DNA of 50,405 nucleotides from a bacterium (GTDB lineage: Bacteria > Hydrothermota > UBA3073 > JACQXS01 > JAQTXJ01): NCBI GenBank assembly GCA_028716385.1, contig JAQUPX010000009.1, forward strand, positions 1-50,405, written 5' to 3'. The notes beneath the pieces are model-generated. The model did not search any database and was not told where the DNA came from. It was given only the letters and a program-made list of their open reading frames with translations. Shown in pieces: positions 8,922-16,106 of the stretch. The translations under genes and the position numbers were made by a program. Numbering within the stretch: position 1 is the first letter of the stretch; each line of letters starts with the position of its first letter.

Positions 8922-9014
8922 TTTTATTTTTCAATACATTCTTGTATACAGCCCCCATAAATAAGTAGGCAGGTTATTTCAAAGAATTTTCTTACTTTGG
9001 CACTGAAGTTGCTA
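8922..9014 (+). repeat. 93-base perfect direct repeat, left copy (with sigma-54 promoter)
   Basis: Identical over 93 bases to 10976-11068. After a 6-base difference the match continues for about 10 more bases (TTATACATAA). The two copies flank the minus-strand barrel gene in direct orientation. The repeat contains a complete sigma-54 core promoter. Confidence 0.9.
8998..9013 (+). promoter_or_regulatory. Orphan sigma-54 promoter core
   Basis: TGGCAC-TGAAG-TTGCT with GG and GC separated by 10 bases, the required -24/-12 geometry. No plus-strand gene follows: transcription from about 9025 would run antisense into the 3' end of the barrel gene. The paired upstream palindromes found at the other three promoters are absent here. 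Confidence 0.65.
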
Positions 9015-9072
9015 ATGCTATTATACATAAATAATTTCCGCTTTTTTTATGAGAAATACCAAATAAAAGGGG

Positions 9073-10497
9073 TTAGAAACTTAGATTTACTTTTGCTTTC
9101 AAGCCGTCATAGGGGTCTACCCATCTACAAGTTCCGCCAGAGCAAACGAGTCCGCCTTTTTCGTTACCGTACCATATTTCACCGAGAACTTTATCCAGAA
9201 CGTTAACTTTTAAACCTATCCCTGCCCATAGTTTTCCCGGGGATTCCGTAAGTTCCTCTTTAGAACGCACGGTATAAGTCGAGTAAAGCGTAAATTGTTC
9301 GTTTATAAAGAAATCCAATCCGAATCCTACATCATAAAAATCTATAGTAGAATCCAAAAGGGAAGTTCCGGTTACTTTTGAGAAGGATAATTCGGCTCTA
9401 AACATTTTAATTTCCCCGGCAAACTCGCCTTCTATTTGTTGTTTGTTTTTATAATGAGGGACAATTCCCGAATCAAGGTCAGCCATTCTGAAAGAAGCGC
9501 TTATATCTTTAAATTCTATGTCTGCGAAACTTTCAATTAAGCTTTTCTTGTGGTTATTGGCGTCTTTCTCCAGCCGGGGAAAAGTATTTGAAAAATACGA
9601 ATTAAGAATAAGTTCCTCAAAAGCTTTTTGCAAGCTGAATTTATAACCTAACTCGTCTTTGCCTTCATTTATAGAGTATTCGTTTTTGTTTAGAGTAGGC
9701 AAACAGGCGTATTTATAAGTGTTAAGTTGTTCGTAGTACAAGCCTTGCATTCCCACGACATAAGAACCCAAATAGATTTTTGTATTTAAGTAAGCGCCGT
9801 AGCCTAAAGTATCGAGTGTATCCGAATTTGTTTTTCTCAAGGCTTCTGCGTTGAATTCGCACCAACCGGTATTTAATTTTACTTCTCCTCCTATTATGGT
9901 CATATAGGTAGGAAGGAGTAATCCGCCGGAGTCTCTTTTTATTTCCAGACCTCTGACGTTGAAAATTGTTTGTGCTAAGGGTATAGGGACAGAGACATTT
10001 AGACCGGCTATTTTATCCGTTGGGTCAGCTAAGAACAAAGAATCTTCATCTATTATACTATATTTTTGGTTAGCCCTGTCTATTACGAGTGGATTGCCGT
10101 ATATTTCCGAGAGTGTAACGCAACCGAGTTTTGTGGATACTTTTGCGCCGTTAATTCTTCGTTCATAGCCTTTAGATTCTCTAGCTGTCATACCAAACAT
10201 AAGTCCATTTCCGTAGGTTTCATAAAAATCGCCCAATAAAAAGGAAACATTTGGCGCATCAAAAGAGATACGTTTTTTTAGATGAATTTCATTGTTTAAG
10301 TATAGAGCTTCAAGGAAACCGTTAAAATAAAGCCATTGCGCGCTAAAAGAGAGTGTATTTTCTATTGAAGCGGTATCAAGCTTAGTTGTGGTATCTACGG
10401 TTTCTTTTTTCCAACTCCGGACATCCAGATTGTTTGAAAAGTTACTACTTATTTCAGGGGTTTGGGCAAAAAGGCTGAGAATTAAAAGAAGATTCAT
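9073..10497 (-). CDS. Outer-membrane beta-barrel protein, DUF6029-like
   Basis: 474 residues with a short leader (M-N-L-L-L-I-L-S-L-F-A-Q) and many alternating amphipathic strands. It ends in Phe (K-V-N-L-S-F), as outer-membrane barrel proteins do. The stretch L-L-G-D-F-Y-E-T-Y-G-N-G-L followed by an R-R-I-N-G-A-K-V strand resembles DUF6029 proteins of Bacteroidota. Those are uncharacterised; a porin-like or secretion-associated role is inference. The gene lies alone between the 93-base direct repeats and opposes its neighbours on both sides. Confidence 0.7.
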   Translation of the reverse strand: MNLLLILSLFAQTPEISSNFSNNLDVRSWKKETVDTTTKLDTASIENTLSFSAQWLYFNGFLEALYLNNEIHLKKRISFDAPNVSFLLGDFYETYGNGLMFGMTARESKGYERRINGAKVSTKLGCVTLSEIYGNPLVIDRANQKYSIIDEDSLFLADPTDKIAGLNVSVPIPLAQTIFNVRGLEIKRDSGGLLLPTYMTIIGGEVKLNTGWCEFNAEALRKTNSDTLDTLGYGAYLNTKIYLGSYVVGMQGLYYEQLNTYKYACLPTLNKNEYSINEGKDELGYKFSLQKAFEELILNSYFSNTFPRLEKDANNHKKSLIESFADIEFKDISASFRMADLDSGIVPHYKNKQQIEGEFAGEIKMFRAELSFSKVTGTSLLDSTIDFYDVGFGLDFFINEQFTLYSTYTVRSKEELTESPGKLWAGIGLKVNVLDKVLGEIWYGNEKGGLVCSGGTCRWVDPYDGLKAKVNLSF

Positions 10498-10795
10498 AAT
10501 GTATTAAAATATTTCTGTATCAATATTGTATGTTTGTCAATAGTTTTTTTGGGGGGGATTTATTGGAAAAATTGGTCGAGATAGACACACAATTTAGAAT
10601 TTCTATAGAAATACCAAGACTCTCTATTGCCCCTAAAATATTATTTTAAAATCCTTAATGCGGAAAAATGCAAATAAATATAGATATATGCAAATGGTAA
10701 ATATGTATGACTTGTTATGGTGCGAAAAAAGTGAAAAATAAGCCCGAGCTGATACATAACATATTAGGACATAGCCAGTCCGTTCTACGGTTCCT

Positions 10796-10830
10796 AATTT
10801 ACAACAATCTAACTTTTACTTCTAAAACTC
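10796..10830. repeat. Dispersed intergenic repeat, copy 3
   Basis: It reads CTAATTTACAACAATC then TAACTTTT, as copies 1 and 2, and lies about 70 bases ahead of the first upstream palindrome of the 11052 promoter. The rest of the 614-base gap 10498-11111 holds the two palindromes, the right-hand 93-base repeat and the sigma-54 promoter. I see no further gene in it. Confidence 0.5.
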
Positions 10831-10865
10831 TTAATTCGCCCCATGTTAATACTCCCCAAAAAAGC

Positions 10866-10881
10866 GGGAACTCAAGTTCCC
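10866..10881. promoter_or_regulatory. Upstream palindrome 1 of the 11052 sigma-54 promoter
   Basis: GGGAACTCAAGTTCCC, a perfect 7+2+7 dyad. It lies 186 bases before the -24 element and 73 bases before palindrome 2. Probable enhancer site for a dimeric sigma-54 activator. Confidence 0.7.
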
Positions 10882-10938
10882 ATTTTTTATACATCCCCTG
10901 TAGTTTGTTGACTTCAGGCAAATCGCAAATTAATAAAT

Positions 10939-10954
10939 GGGAACCTTAGTTTCT
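10939..10954. promoter_or_regulatory. Upstream palindrome 2 of the 11052 sigma-54 promoter
   Basis: GGGAACCTTAGTTTCT, an imperfect copy of the consensus. It lies 113 bases before TGGCAC, nearly the same distance as at the two other complete promoters (115). Confidence 0.6.
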
Positions 10955-10975
10955 ATTTTATAATTTCATACTTAA

Positions 10976-11068
10976 TTTTATTTTTCAATACATTCTTGTA
11001 TACAGCCCCCATAAATAAGTAGGCAGGTTATTTCAAAGAATTTTCTTACTTTGGCACTGAAGTTGCTA
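10976..11068 (+). repeat. 93-base perfect direct repeat, right copy
   Basis: Identical to 8922-9014. This copy carries the functional-looking promoter: its upstream palindromes and a downstream gene are both present, so it is probably the parent copy. Confidence 0.9.
11052..11067 (+). promoter_or_regulatory. Sigma-54 promoter of the SpoIIAA-like gene
   Basis: TGGCAC-TGAAG-TTGCT with exact -24/-12 spacing. The predicted start near 11078 leaves a leader of about 34 bases before the ATG at 11112, which has a good RBS (GGGAGGT). Confidence 0.8.
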
Positions 11069-11111
11069 TTATACATAAGCCAGATAAGCAAAAAGTATCG
11101 GGAGGTCGAAA

Positions 11112-11615
11112 ATGATAGAAGCAGTAGAAAGAGTATTGCCCAAATTAACGCTAAAAGAAGAAAGAAAAATATTAGTAGGAAATCATACTTTCTATCTTGA
11201 TAGGGACAATATATTATACATAACTATTGTCGGAGAAATTGACGACAAAAAGACAAATATAATACTTGATGCATTTACTAAACTTCAGGGCATGGTCAAA
11301 GGGAAAGTAAATATTTTCGTAAATATTAACAATGCCGGGAAACTTTCTATTAAAACAAGAACTCTTCCCACAAAACTTCATATGAATAAAAAAATCGGAA
11401 AAATTGCCATCTTTGGCTTAACTCCGGTTGCAAAAGTAATTGCCGCCTTTTTTATGGGAAATTCCAAAACGAAAGGCATGAAATTTTTCAACACAAAAGA
11501 GAAAGCAATTGAATGGCTAACAATGCCGACAGACAAATTCAAAGAAATTGTCTATTACAAGAGGAACTTAGGGACAGCGAGGCTGTCCGACAATGCTCAG
11601 AGTTACTATAGTTAA
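11112..11615 (+). CDS. SpoIIAA-like (STAS/SEC14-type) protein
   Basis: A 167-residue cytosolic protein with alternating strands and helices. The stretch K-I-G-K-I-A-I-F-G-L-T-P followed by a helix and K-F-F-N-T-K-E-K-A-I-E-W-L is typical of the SpoIIAA-like superfamily (PF11964), single-domain STAS/CRAL-TRIO-type folds of unknown function. It has a strong RBS 6-10 bases upstream and a sigma-54 promoter, which place it in the same regulon as the signalling genes at 12.9-22.9 kb. STAS domains often serve in protein-protein regulation; a signalling role here is inference. It could be co-transcribed with the next gene, 65 bases on. Confidence 0.7.
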   Translation: MIEAVERVLPKLTLKEERKILVGNHTFYLDRDNILYITIVGEIDDKKTNIILDAFTKLQGMVKGKVNIFVNINNAGKLSIKTRTLPTKLHMNKKIGKIAIFGLTPVAKVIAAFFMGNSKTKGMKFFNTKEKAIEWLTMPTDKFKEIVYYKRNLGTARLSDNAQSYYS

Positions 11616-11680
11616 TCATCGAAGACTCGCATTTAACGACAATAATATTCCTGCTAATACTTTAGAGAAAGGGGGACATA

Positions 11681-12451
11681 ATGAGATACTTACGAAAACT
11701 TTTGATGTTGAATGCAATAGGAGTAGTTATTGCCACAGGTGTTTTAATGAACTGTAACTTACTTTATGGGCAATCTAACAGGAGCATTAAGCCAAATGGC
11801 AGCGAGACTCGGCAAGCAAATGCCGGTTCTAATCTAACATGGACAAAATGGATTTCAGTGACATATCCTTCCGGCGGTGAACATTGGCAAGCAGGTACTC
11901 GTCATAATATAACATGGACAAGTCAAAATATAGATGGAAATGTGATAATAGAGTACTGGTTAAATAATGTTAATTACAGAATAGTAAGTACTAGTAATAA
12001 TAATGTGAACGGTGTGTACGAATGGAATATACCTTTCAATCAAACGCCGAGTAACCTCTATAATATTAAAATATCAAGTGCAAATGACACTTCTATTTGT
12101 GCTAGGAATTATAATTGCTTTACCATATCTCTTCCAACCGGCCCTGTTGAAGAAGCAGAGAATAACCCACCTCTTGTTTTTAAGCTTTCCCAGAATTATC
12201 CCAATCCTATAACTTCCGGCACTTACATTGAATATACGTTACCTAAAAATACAACGGTATCGCTTAACATTTATGATATAAACGGGGAACTTGTACGCAA
12301 TTTGATGACAGGCAACCAGGAACTCGGTTTTCATAAAGTCTATTGGGATGGGCAGGATAATAACGGGCAAAAAGTTTCAAACGGAACTTATTTCTATCGT
12401 ATGGAAGCGGGAAGTTTCAAAGTGACACAAAAACTTACGATGTTAGGATAG
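11681..12451 (+). CDS. Secreted Kre9/Knh1-like Ig domain protein with FlgD-type sorting domain
   Basis: 256 residues. The signal peptide covers 1 to about 30 (L-M-N-C-N-L-L-Y-G-Q). Residues about 57-150 resemble the Kre9/Knh1-like Ig domain (V-T-Y-P-S-G-G-E-H-W-Q-A-G-T then an N-I-T-W-T strand). Residues about 165-256 are a FlgD-like Ig/Por sorting domain (L-S-Q-N-Y-P-N-P, W-D-G-Q-D-N-N-G-Q-K-V, G-T-Y-F-Y-R). This sorting domain is of the classical FlgD_ig type, unlike the other exported proteins in the window. RBS AAAGGGGG precedes the ATG and a strong terminator follows. Probably a small surface protein. Confidence 0.8.
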   Translation: MRYLRKLLMLNAIGVVIATGVLMNCNLLYGQSNRSIKPNGSETRQANAGSNLTWTKWISVTYPSGGEHWQAGTRHNITWTSQNIDGNVIIEYWLNNVNYRIVSTSNNNVNGVYEWNIPFNQTPSNLYNIKISSANDTSICARNYNCFTISLPTGPVEEAENNPPLVFKLSQNYPNPITSGTYIEYTLPKNTTVSLNIYDINGELVRNLMTGNQELGFHKVYWDGQDNNGQKVSNGTYFYRMEAGSFKVTQKLTMLG

Positions 12452-12475
12452 AGCGCGAATGAGAAGAGGAATAAT

Positions 12476-12504
12476 AAAACCCTCTCGAGTATTAAGAGGG
12501 TTTT
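12476..12504 (+). terminator. Rho-independent terminator
   Basis: AAAACCCTCT, a 9-base loop, then AGAGGGTTTT. The stem is strong and ends in T, 25 bases after the Kre9-like gene. Confidence 0.85.
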
Positions 12505-12533
12505 AGGTATACAATGCTCTCGAATATACATTT

Positions 12534-12570
12534 CTAATTTACAAAGAGTTAACTTCTTTTCGCAAATCCT
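12534..12570. repeat. Dispersed intergenic repeat, divergent copy 4
   Basis: CTAATTTACAAAGAGTTAAC keeps the start of the repeat family but diverges afterwards. The 480-base gap 12452-12931 also contains the terminator, two palindromes and the 12861 promoter, and no other gene that I can see. Confidence 0.4.
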
Positions 12571-12672
12571 TTATTAACAAAATTCAAGGGACGATGACAT
12601 AGCCCCTTAAAGCAAGTTTCCTATTTTTAGTTTGCAAAAATCATCTTACACTAAATACAAACCCCAAAAAAC

Positions 12673-12688
12673 GGGAACTAAAGTTCCC
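12673..12688. promoter_or_regulatory. Upstream palindrome 1 of the 12861 sigma-54 promoter
   Basis: GGGAACTAAAGTTCCC, a perfect 7+2+7 dyad followed by ATTTTTTA. It is 73 bases before palindrome 2, the same spacing as at 10866/10939. Confidence 0.72.
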
Positions 12689-12745
12689 ATTTTTTACATA
12701 TCCCTTGTCATTCGTTGAATTCGTGAAAATTATAAACCAACAAAT

Positions 12746-12761
12746 GGGAACTTAGATTCCC
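12746..12761. promoter_or_regulatory. Upstream palindrome 2 of the 12861 sigma-54 promoter
   Basis: GGGAACTTAGATTCCC, matching the consensus at 14 of 16 positions if the two centre bases are free. It is 115 bases before the -24 element. Confidence 0.65.
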
Positions 12762-12860
12762 ATTTTATGCTTTTGTACTTAATTTTTCTTTTTCGGCAAA
12801 CTTCTTAAACCATCAGTTATTATTGCATAGAACTGGTTGTCCATAAAGTTTTGATTATTT

Positions 12861-12876
12861 TGGCATATAAATTGCT
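12861..12876 (+). promoter_or_regulatory. Sigma-54 promoter of the signalling operon
   Basis: TGGCAT-ATAAA-TTGCT with the 10-base GG-to-GC spacing. It drives the small membrane protein at 12932 and probably the receivers and kinase operon behind it. Confidence 0.75.
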
Positions 12877-12931
12877 ATATTTACCTAATAGTTATTGGTT
12901 CAGTTTTAAAATATTTTTTTAGGAGGTAGAA

Positions 12932-13054
12932 ATGATAAAGGTGGCAGAAGGAGCATTATACGGATTAGTTGTTCTGTCTATAGTTACCCTGATGATTTTA
13001 GGGGCAATATTTTTCATCTTTTCAGGAAAAAAGACAAGGTTTGAAATTGGTTAG
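12932..13054 (+). CDS. 40-residue single-span membrane protein, paralogue 1
   Basis: Start ATG at 12932 behind a perfect AGGAGG (12921-12926). Forty residues: a short amphipathic start, one hydrophobic span at about 10-31 ending in I-L-G-A-I-F-F-I-F-S-G, then the polar tail K-K-T-R-F-E-I-G. Two close relatives of exactly the same length lie at 21060 and 22009, each directly ahead of a response-regulator gene. I recognise no named family. Conserved length, RBS, tail and context argue strongly for a real gene. A role as a membrane partner or sensor for the receivers is inference. Confidence 0.8.
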   Translation: MIKVAEGALYGLVVLSIVTLMILGAIFFIFSGKKTRFEIG

Positions 13055-13112
13055 ATGAAATTGAGAATTTTGTAAATGGAGTCTAATATATAAAAAAATG
13101 AAAGGGGAAGAT

Positions 13113-13472
13113 ATGTCAAAAATATTAATAATAGATGATGAGATAGAGGTATGTAATACACTTAAGGAATTTTTGACCCAAAAAGATTATGAAGTATCCG
13201 TAGCGCATAATGATAAAGATGGGTTTGCTCTATTTAAGACAATTGCGCCTGATTTAGTATTTTTAGAGTTAGATTTACCTACGCGAGGAGGGTTACTTCT
13301 CCTTGGTTATATAAAAGCTATTAAGTTTTACGCAAAAGTTATTATGATGTCTGCAAATGGAACGTATACGAACGTTAAGCTTGCAACTAAGAAAGGGGCT
13401 ATGGATTTTCTTGTAAAGCCACTGGATATGGGAAACATTGAATTGAAAATAAAGAATGCTCTTCAGTCTTAA
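13113..13472 (+). CDS. Receiver-only protein with Glu at the phosphoacceptor site
   Basis: A 119-residue single receiver (CheY-like) domain. The acidic pair Asp8-Asp9, Ser80 and Lys102 are present. The residue at the acceptor position is Glu52, in D-L-V-F-L-E-L-D-L-P, where family members have Asp. A Glu there may mimic phosphorylation, so the protein may be locked on or work without a kinase. The start at 13113 is preferred because AAAGGGGAAG sits 5 bases before it; the ATG at 13098 would bury that RBS. It follows the 40-residue protein by 58 bases and starts a run of three receivers. Confidence 0.85.
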   Translation: MSKILIIDDEIEVCNTLKEFLTQKDYEVSVAHNDKDGFALFKTIAPDLVFLELDLPTRGGLLLLGYIKAIKFYAKVIMMSANGTYTNVKLATKKGAMDFLVKPLDMGNIELKIKNALQS

Positions 13473-13521
13473 GGAATAAAAATACTTAAAAATGCTTGGT
13501 ATCTAGAAAAAAAACTTAGCT

Positions 13522-13902
13522 ATGAAAGCTAGAGCACTGCTAAAAGTTTTAGTCCTAAATGATAATCCAAAAGCGTGTAACCAGTTTGACCGATTTCTTA
13601 CTAAAGAGGGGTGTAAGGTATATATTGCTAATAATGGAGAATATGCTTTAGAGACATTAAAAAATATAACTATTGATATTGTTTTATTGAACATAATGAT
13701 AACAGGCGGCATGAGATATTTTAAGTATATAAAAAAAACTTATCCGGATATTCCTGTAATTATGATAACCGGAATAAATGATGAGAAAGCATCCATGAAA
13801 CTTATGGAATCCGGAGCATTTGCATATCTTTCCAAGCCTATAAATTTTGAATATCTTCATTCATTACTGATATCAGGTGTTTTATATAGCATTAAATATT
13901 AA
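13522..13902 (+). CDS. Receiver-only protein with Asn at the phosphoacceptor site
   Basis: A 126-residue receiver domain. The acceptor position is Asn57, in D-I-V-L-L-N-I-M, so ordinary aspartyl phosphorylation is impossible. One of the acidic pair is also changed (Asn13-Asp14). Thr83 and Lys105-Pro remain. It is most similar to the next receiver: both share the M-E-S-G-A-F-A-Y-L-S block, a sign of tandem duplication. A pseudo-receiver acting through protein contacts is likely. Confidence 0.82.
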   Translation: MKARALLKVLVLNDNPKACNQFDRFLTKEGCKVYIANNGEYALETLKNITIDIVLLNIMITGGMRYFKYIKKTYPDIPVIMITGINDEKASMKLMESGAFAYLSKPINFEYLHSLLISGVLYSIKY

Positions 13903-13962
13903 ATAAACGAGTAGAAACAGATTAACTATAAAAGATTTCTGAATATTAAAAATAAATTTATT

Positions 13963-14343
13963 ATGGGAAATAAGGAATTACGAAAGATTTTACTCGTAAA
14001 TAACAATCAAAAAACATATACTCAACTTAAACGTTTTTTATCTGATAACAGGTATGAAGTATGTATCGTTAATAATGAAAAAAATGCTTTACAGATGTTA
14101 AAAAATATACCTGTTGACATTGTTTTACTGGACATAATAACGCCAGATATAAGCAGCATGAAATATCTCGGAGATATAAAAAAAAACTACAAAGGGATTC
14201 CTGTGATTATTACAGCTAGGGGAAAAGATGAGGAAATCGCCCAAAAATTTATGGAATCGGGAGCATTTGCATATCTTTCCGACCCCATAGATTTTCAACA
14301 GCTCCTTGACTGTATTGAAATAGCTCTTTTCAAAAGAGAATAA
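13963..14343 (+). CDS. Receiver-only protein lacking the acidic pair and conserved Lys
   Basis: A 126-residue receiver domain, tandem duplicate of the previous one. It keeps Asp57 (D-I-V-L-L-D-I), but the metal-binding acidic pair is Asn13-Asn14 and the conserved Lys-Pro is Asp107-Pro. Without metal ligands and Lys, normal phosphotransfer should be poor or absent. No output domain. It precedes the membrane protein at 14391 by 47 bases, so the receivers probably belong to the same transcript as the kinase operon. Confidence 0.82.
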   Translation: MGNKELRKILLVNNNQKTYTQLKRFLSDNRYEVCIVNNEKNALQMLKNIPVDIVLLDIITPDISSMKYLGDIKKNYKGIPVIITARGKDEEIAQKFMESGAFAYLSDPIDFQQLLDCIEIALFKRE

Positions 14344-14390
14344 TCTTTTACTTGCCAAAATACATTTTACCATTAATATTTAGATAAGAG

Positions 14391-14906
14391 ATGAGAAAAG
14401 AAAACAATGTTTATGCGCCTTGTAAAAGAAGTAGATTGTATGTTATATTAATAACTCCTATTCTGATATCACTGGTCCTGATTTTTATATATCTCTGGAC
14501 AATCAATCCTTTGCTTTCCTTTATATTTTTGGGCATATGGGTGCTGACAAATATACTGGAAGGTTATTGTTGCGCCATAATGGAATGCCCTCATTCAGGC
14601 AAGTGGTGTCATCCGATAGGGGGTTTTTTATTCAGCGGGTTTATATCAAAAATGTTATTTCATAATAAGATAAACAGGGTTTCGAAAACATCGAAAGTAA
14701 TATCATTTTTTGCAACGTTCAGCGCAATTTCTTGGGGAGTTTTTCCAATATATTGGTTGGCAAAATTAAATATTTTTTGGGCAATTGCATTTCCGTTGAT
14801 ATGTCTCGTTTATGTTATTTTACACATATGCCTTATATGTCCGGTCTGTGCACTTAACGAGGTATGTGTTATGGCAAAGATAAAAAAAGGAGTGTGTAAA
14901 GAATGA
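14391..14906 (+). CDS. Cys-rich four-span membrane protein of unknown function
   Basis: 171 residues with about four hydrophobic spans (near 17-36, 40-60, 100-120 and 128-148). Cysteines cluster in E-G-Y-C-C-A-I-M-E-C-P-H-S-G-K-W-C-H-P after span 2 and in I-C-L-I-C-P-V-C near the end, which could bind a metal or form disulfides. Its stop overlaps the alpha-oxoamine synthase start (ATGA), so the two are translationally coupled and probably functionally linked. I do not recognise the family; a transporter, modifying enzyme or receptor partner of the synthase product are all possible. Confidence 0.7.
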   Translation: MRKENNVYAPCKRSRLYVILITPILISLVLIFIYLWTINPLLSFIFLGIWVLTNILEGYCCAIMECPHSGKWCHPIGGFLFSGFISKMLFHNKINRVSKTSKVISFFATFSAISWGVFPIYWLAKLNIFWAIAFPLICLVYVILHICLICPVCALNEVCVMAKIKKGVCKE

Positions 14907-16102
14907 AATATTTAAAAGATTTATTTGACGCACATATGTCTATGGATATGTATCCTGACGTAAGGACTATTGATGACGTTCCTTACCCGGAGTTTATAAT
15001 CAAGGATAAAAGATATATTTGTTTGTGTTCAAACAATTATCTCGGTCTTTCCATACACCCGGAAGTAAAAGAAGCTGCTTTAGAGGGAGTGAAGAGATAC
15101 GGCATAGGGACTTGCGAGTCAAGGATAATTGCAGGTAATATGACTGTTTTTGAAGATTTGGAACGCACTATAGCAAAATTTAAGAATACAGATGCGGCTA
15201 TGGTTTTTGCAACAGGGTTTATGACCAATATTGGAGTAATTCCTGCCATTATGGATGATTTTGGTTTGCCCGGGTTTCCATCCATCAAGAATGAAGATAA
15301 TCTCATAATAGGAGATGTTTTAAATCATATGAGTATAATAGACGGATGCCGTTTAAGCAGGGCTCATTTAAAGAGTTATCTACACAAGGATATGGGGCAT
15401 CTGGAAAGCATTTTAGAGAGGACAAAAGCGAAGAGGAAGTTAATAATTACGGATGGAGTATTCAGTATGGACGGGGATTTAGCGCCTTTGCCGAAGATAC
15501 TCGAGTTGGCGAAAAGATATGATGCTATGGTAATGATAGATGATGCGCATGCTACCGGGGTAATAGGAGAAAACGGGCGCGGGACTTCCGAATATTTTGG
15601 AGTAGAAGGGGAAGTAGATTGGGTGATGGGGACGTTAAGCAAAGCCATAGGGGCAATAGGGGGATATTTAACGGGATCATTTGACTTATTGCAAATGTTA
15701 CGGATGAGGACGCATTCTTATATTTTTTCTTCCGGGGTACCGCCGGAACAGGCTTGTGGTATAATGGCAGCGCTCAAGATAATAAAGGAGCAACCCGAAT
15801 TAAGGAAGAGGTTTTGGGAGAACGTCAATCATTTGAAAGGCGGATTAAAGAAAGCGGGGTTTGATATAATGGACAGTGAAACCCAGATAATTCCAGTTCT
15901 TGTTGGAGACGAGAGAAAATGTATTGAGATGGCAAGGTTATTGTTTGACAAAGGGATTATTGCGCCCTGTTTACGCTGGCCGGCAGTCCCTCCCGGCAAG
16001 AGCAGAATTAGATGTACTACCATAGCGACTCATACTAAACCCCATATTGAGTATGCTATAAAAACTTTTTATGAAATTGGGAAAAAGTTGGATATTATTT
16101 AA
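14903..16102 (+). CDS. Alpha-oxoamine synthase family PLP enzyme
   Basis: 399 residues, fold-type I PLP enzyme that condenses an amino acid with an acyl-CoA (the KBL, AONS, serine palmitoyltransferase and CqsA/LqsA group). Family motifs are S-N-N-Y-L-G-L, G-T-C-E-S-R, D-G-V-F-S-M-D-G-D, D-D-A-H-A-T-G-V-I-G with the PLP-ring Asp, and the Schiff-base Lys in G-T-L-S-K-A-I-G-A-I-G-G. The length is normal for the family. No biotin or threonine-catabolism genes are adjacent; instead it is coupled to a membrane protein and followed 5 bases later by sensor genes. Family sure. Product (aminoketone, sphinganine precursor or signal) not determinable here. Confidence 0.88.
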   Translation: MKYLKDLFDAHMSMDMYPDVRTIDDVPYPEFIIKDKRYICLCSNNYLGLSIHPEVKEAALEGVKRYGIGTCESRIIAGNMTVFEDLERTIAKFKNTDAAMVFATGFMTNIGVIPAIMDDFGLPGFPSIKNEDNLIIGDVLNHMSIIDGCRLSRAHLKSYLHKDMGHLESILERTKAKRKLIITDGVFSMDGDLAPLPKILELAKRYDAMVMIDDAHATGVIGENGRGTSEYFGVEGEVDWVMGTLSKAIGAIGGYLTGSFDLLQMLRMRTHSYIFSSGVPPEQACGIMAALKIIKEQPELRKRFWENVNHLKGGLKKAGFDIMDSETQIIPVLVGDERKCIEMARLLFDKGIIAPCLRWPAVPPGKSRIRCTTIATHTKPHIEYAIKTFYEIGKKLDII

Positions 16103-16106
16103 TTAA

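Noticed and set aside
8997..9206. 69-codon plus-strand frame after the orphan promoter
   Set aside because: It begins inside the promoter itself and is mostly antisense to the barrel gene; there is no RBS.
10707..10949. 80-codon reading frame upstream of the SpoIIAA-like gene
   Set aside because: It runs through the dispersed repeat and an upstream palindrome, lacks an RBS and has no protein-like character.
14903..16102. Naming the PLP enzyme kbl or bioF
   Set aside because: No tdh, bioA, bioB or bioD gene is adjacent and family motifs alone do not separate the subgroups.
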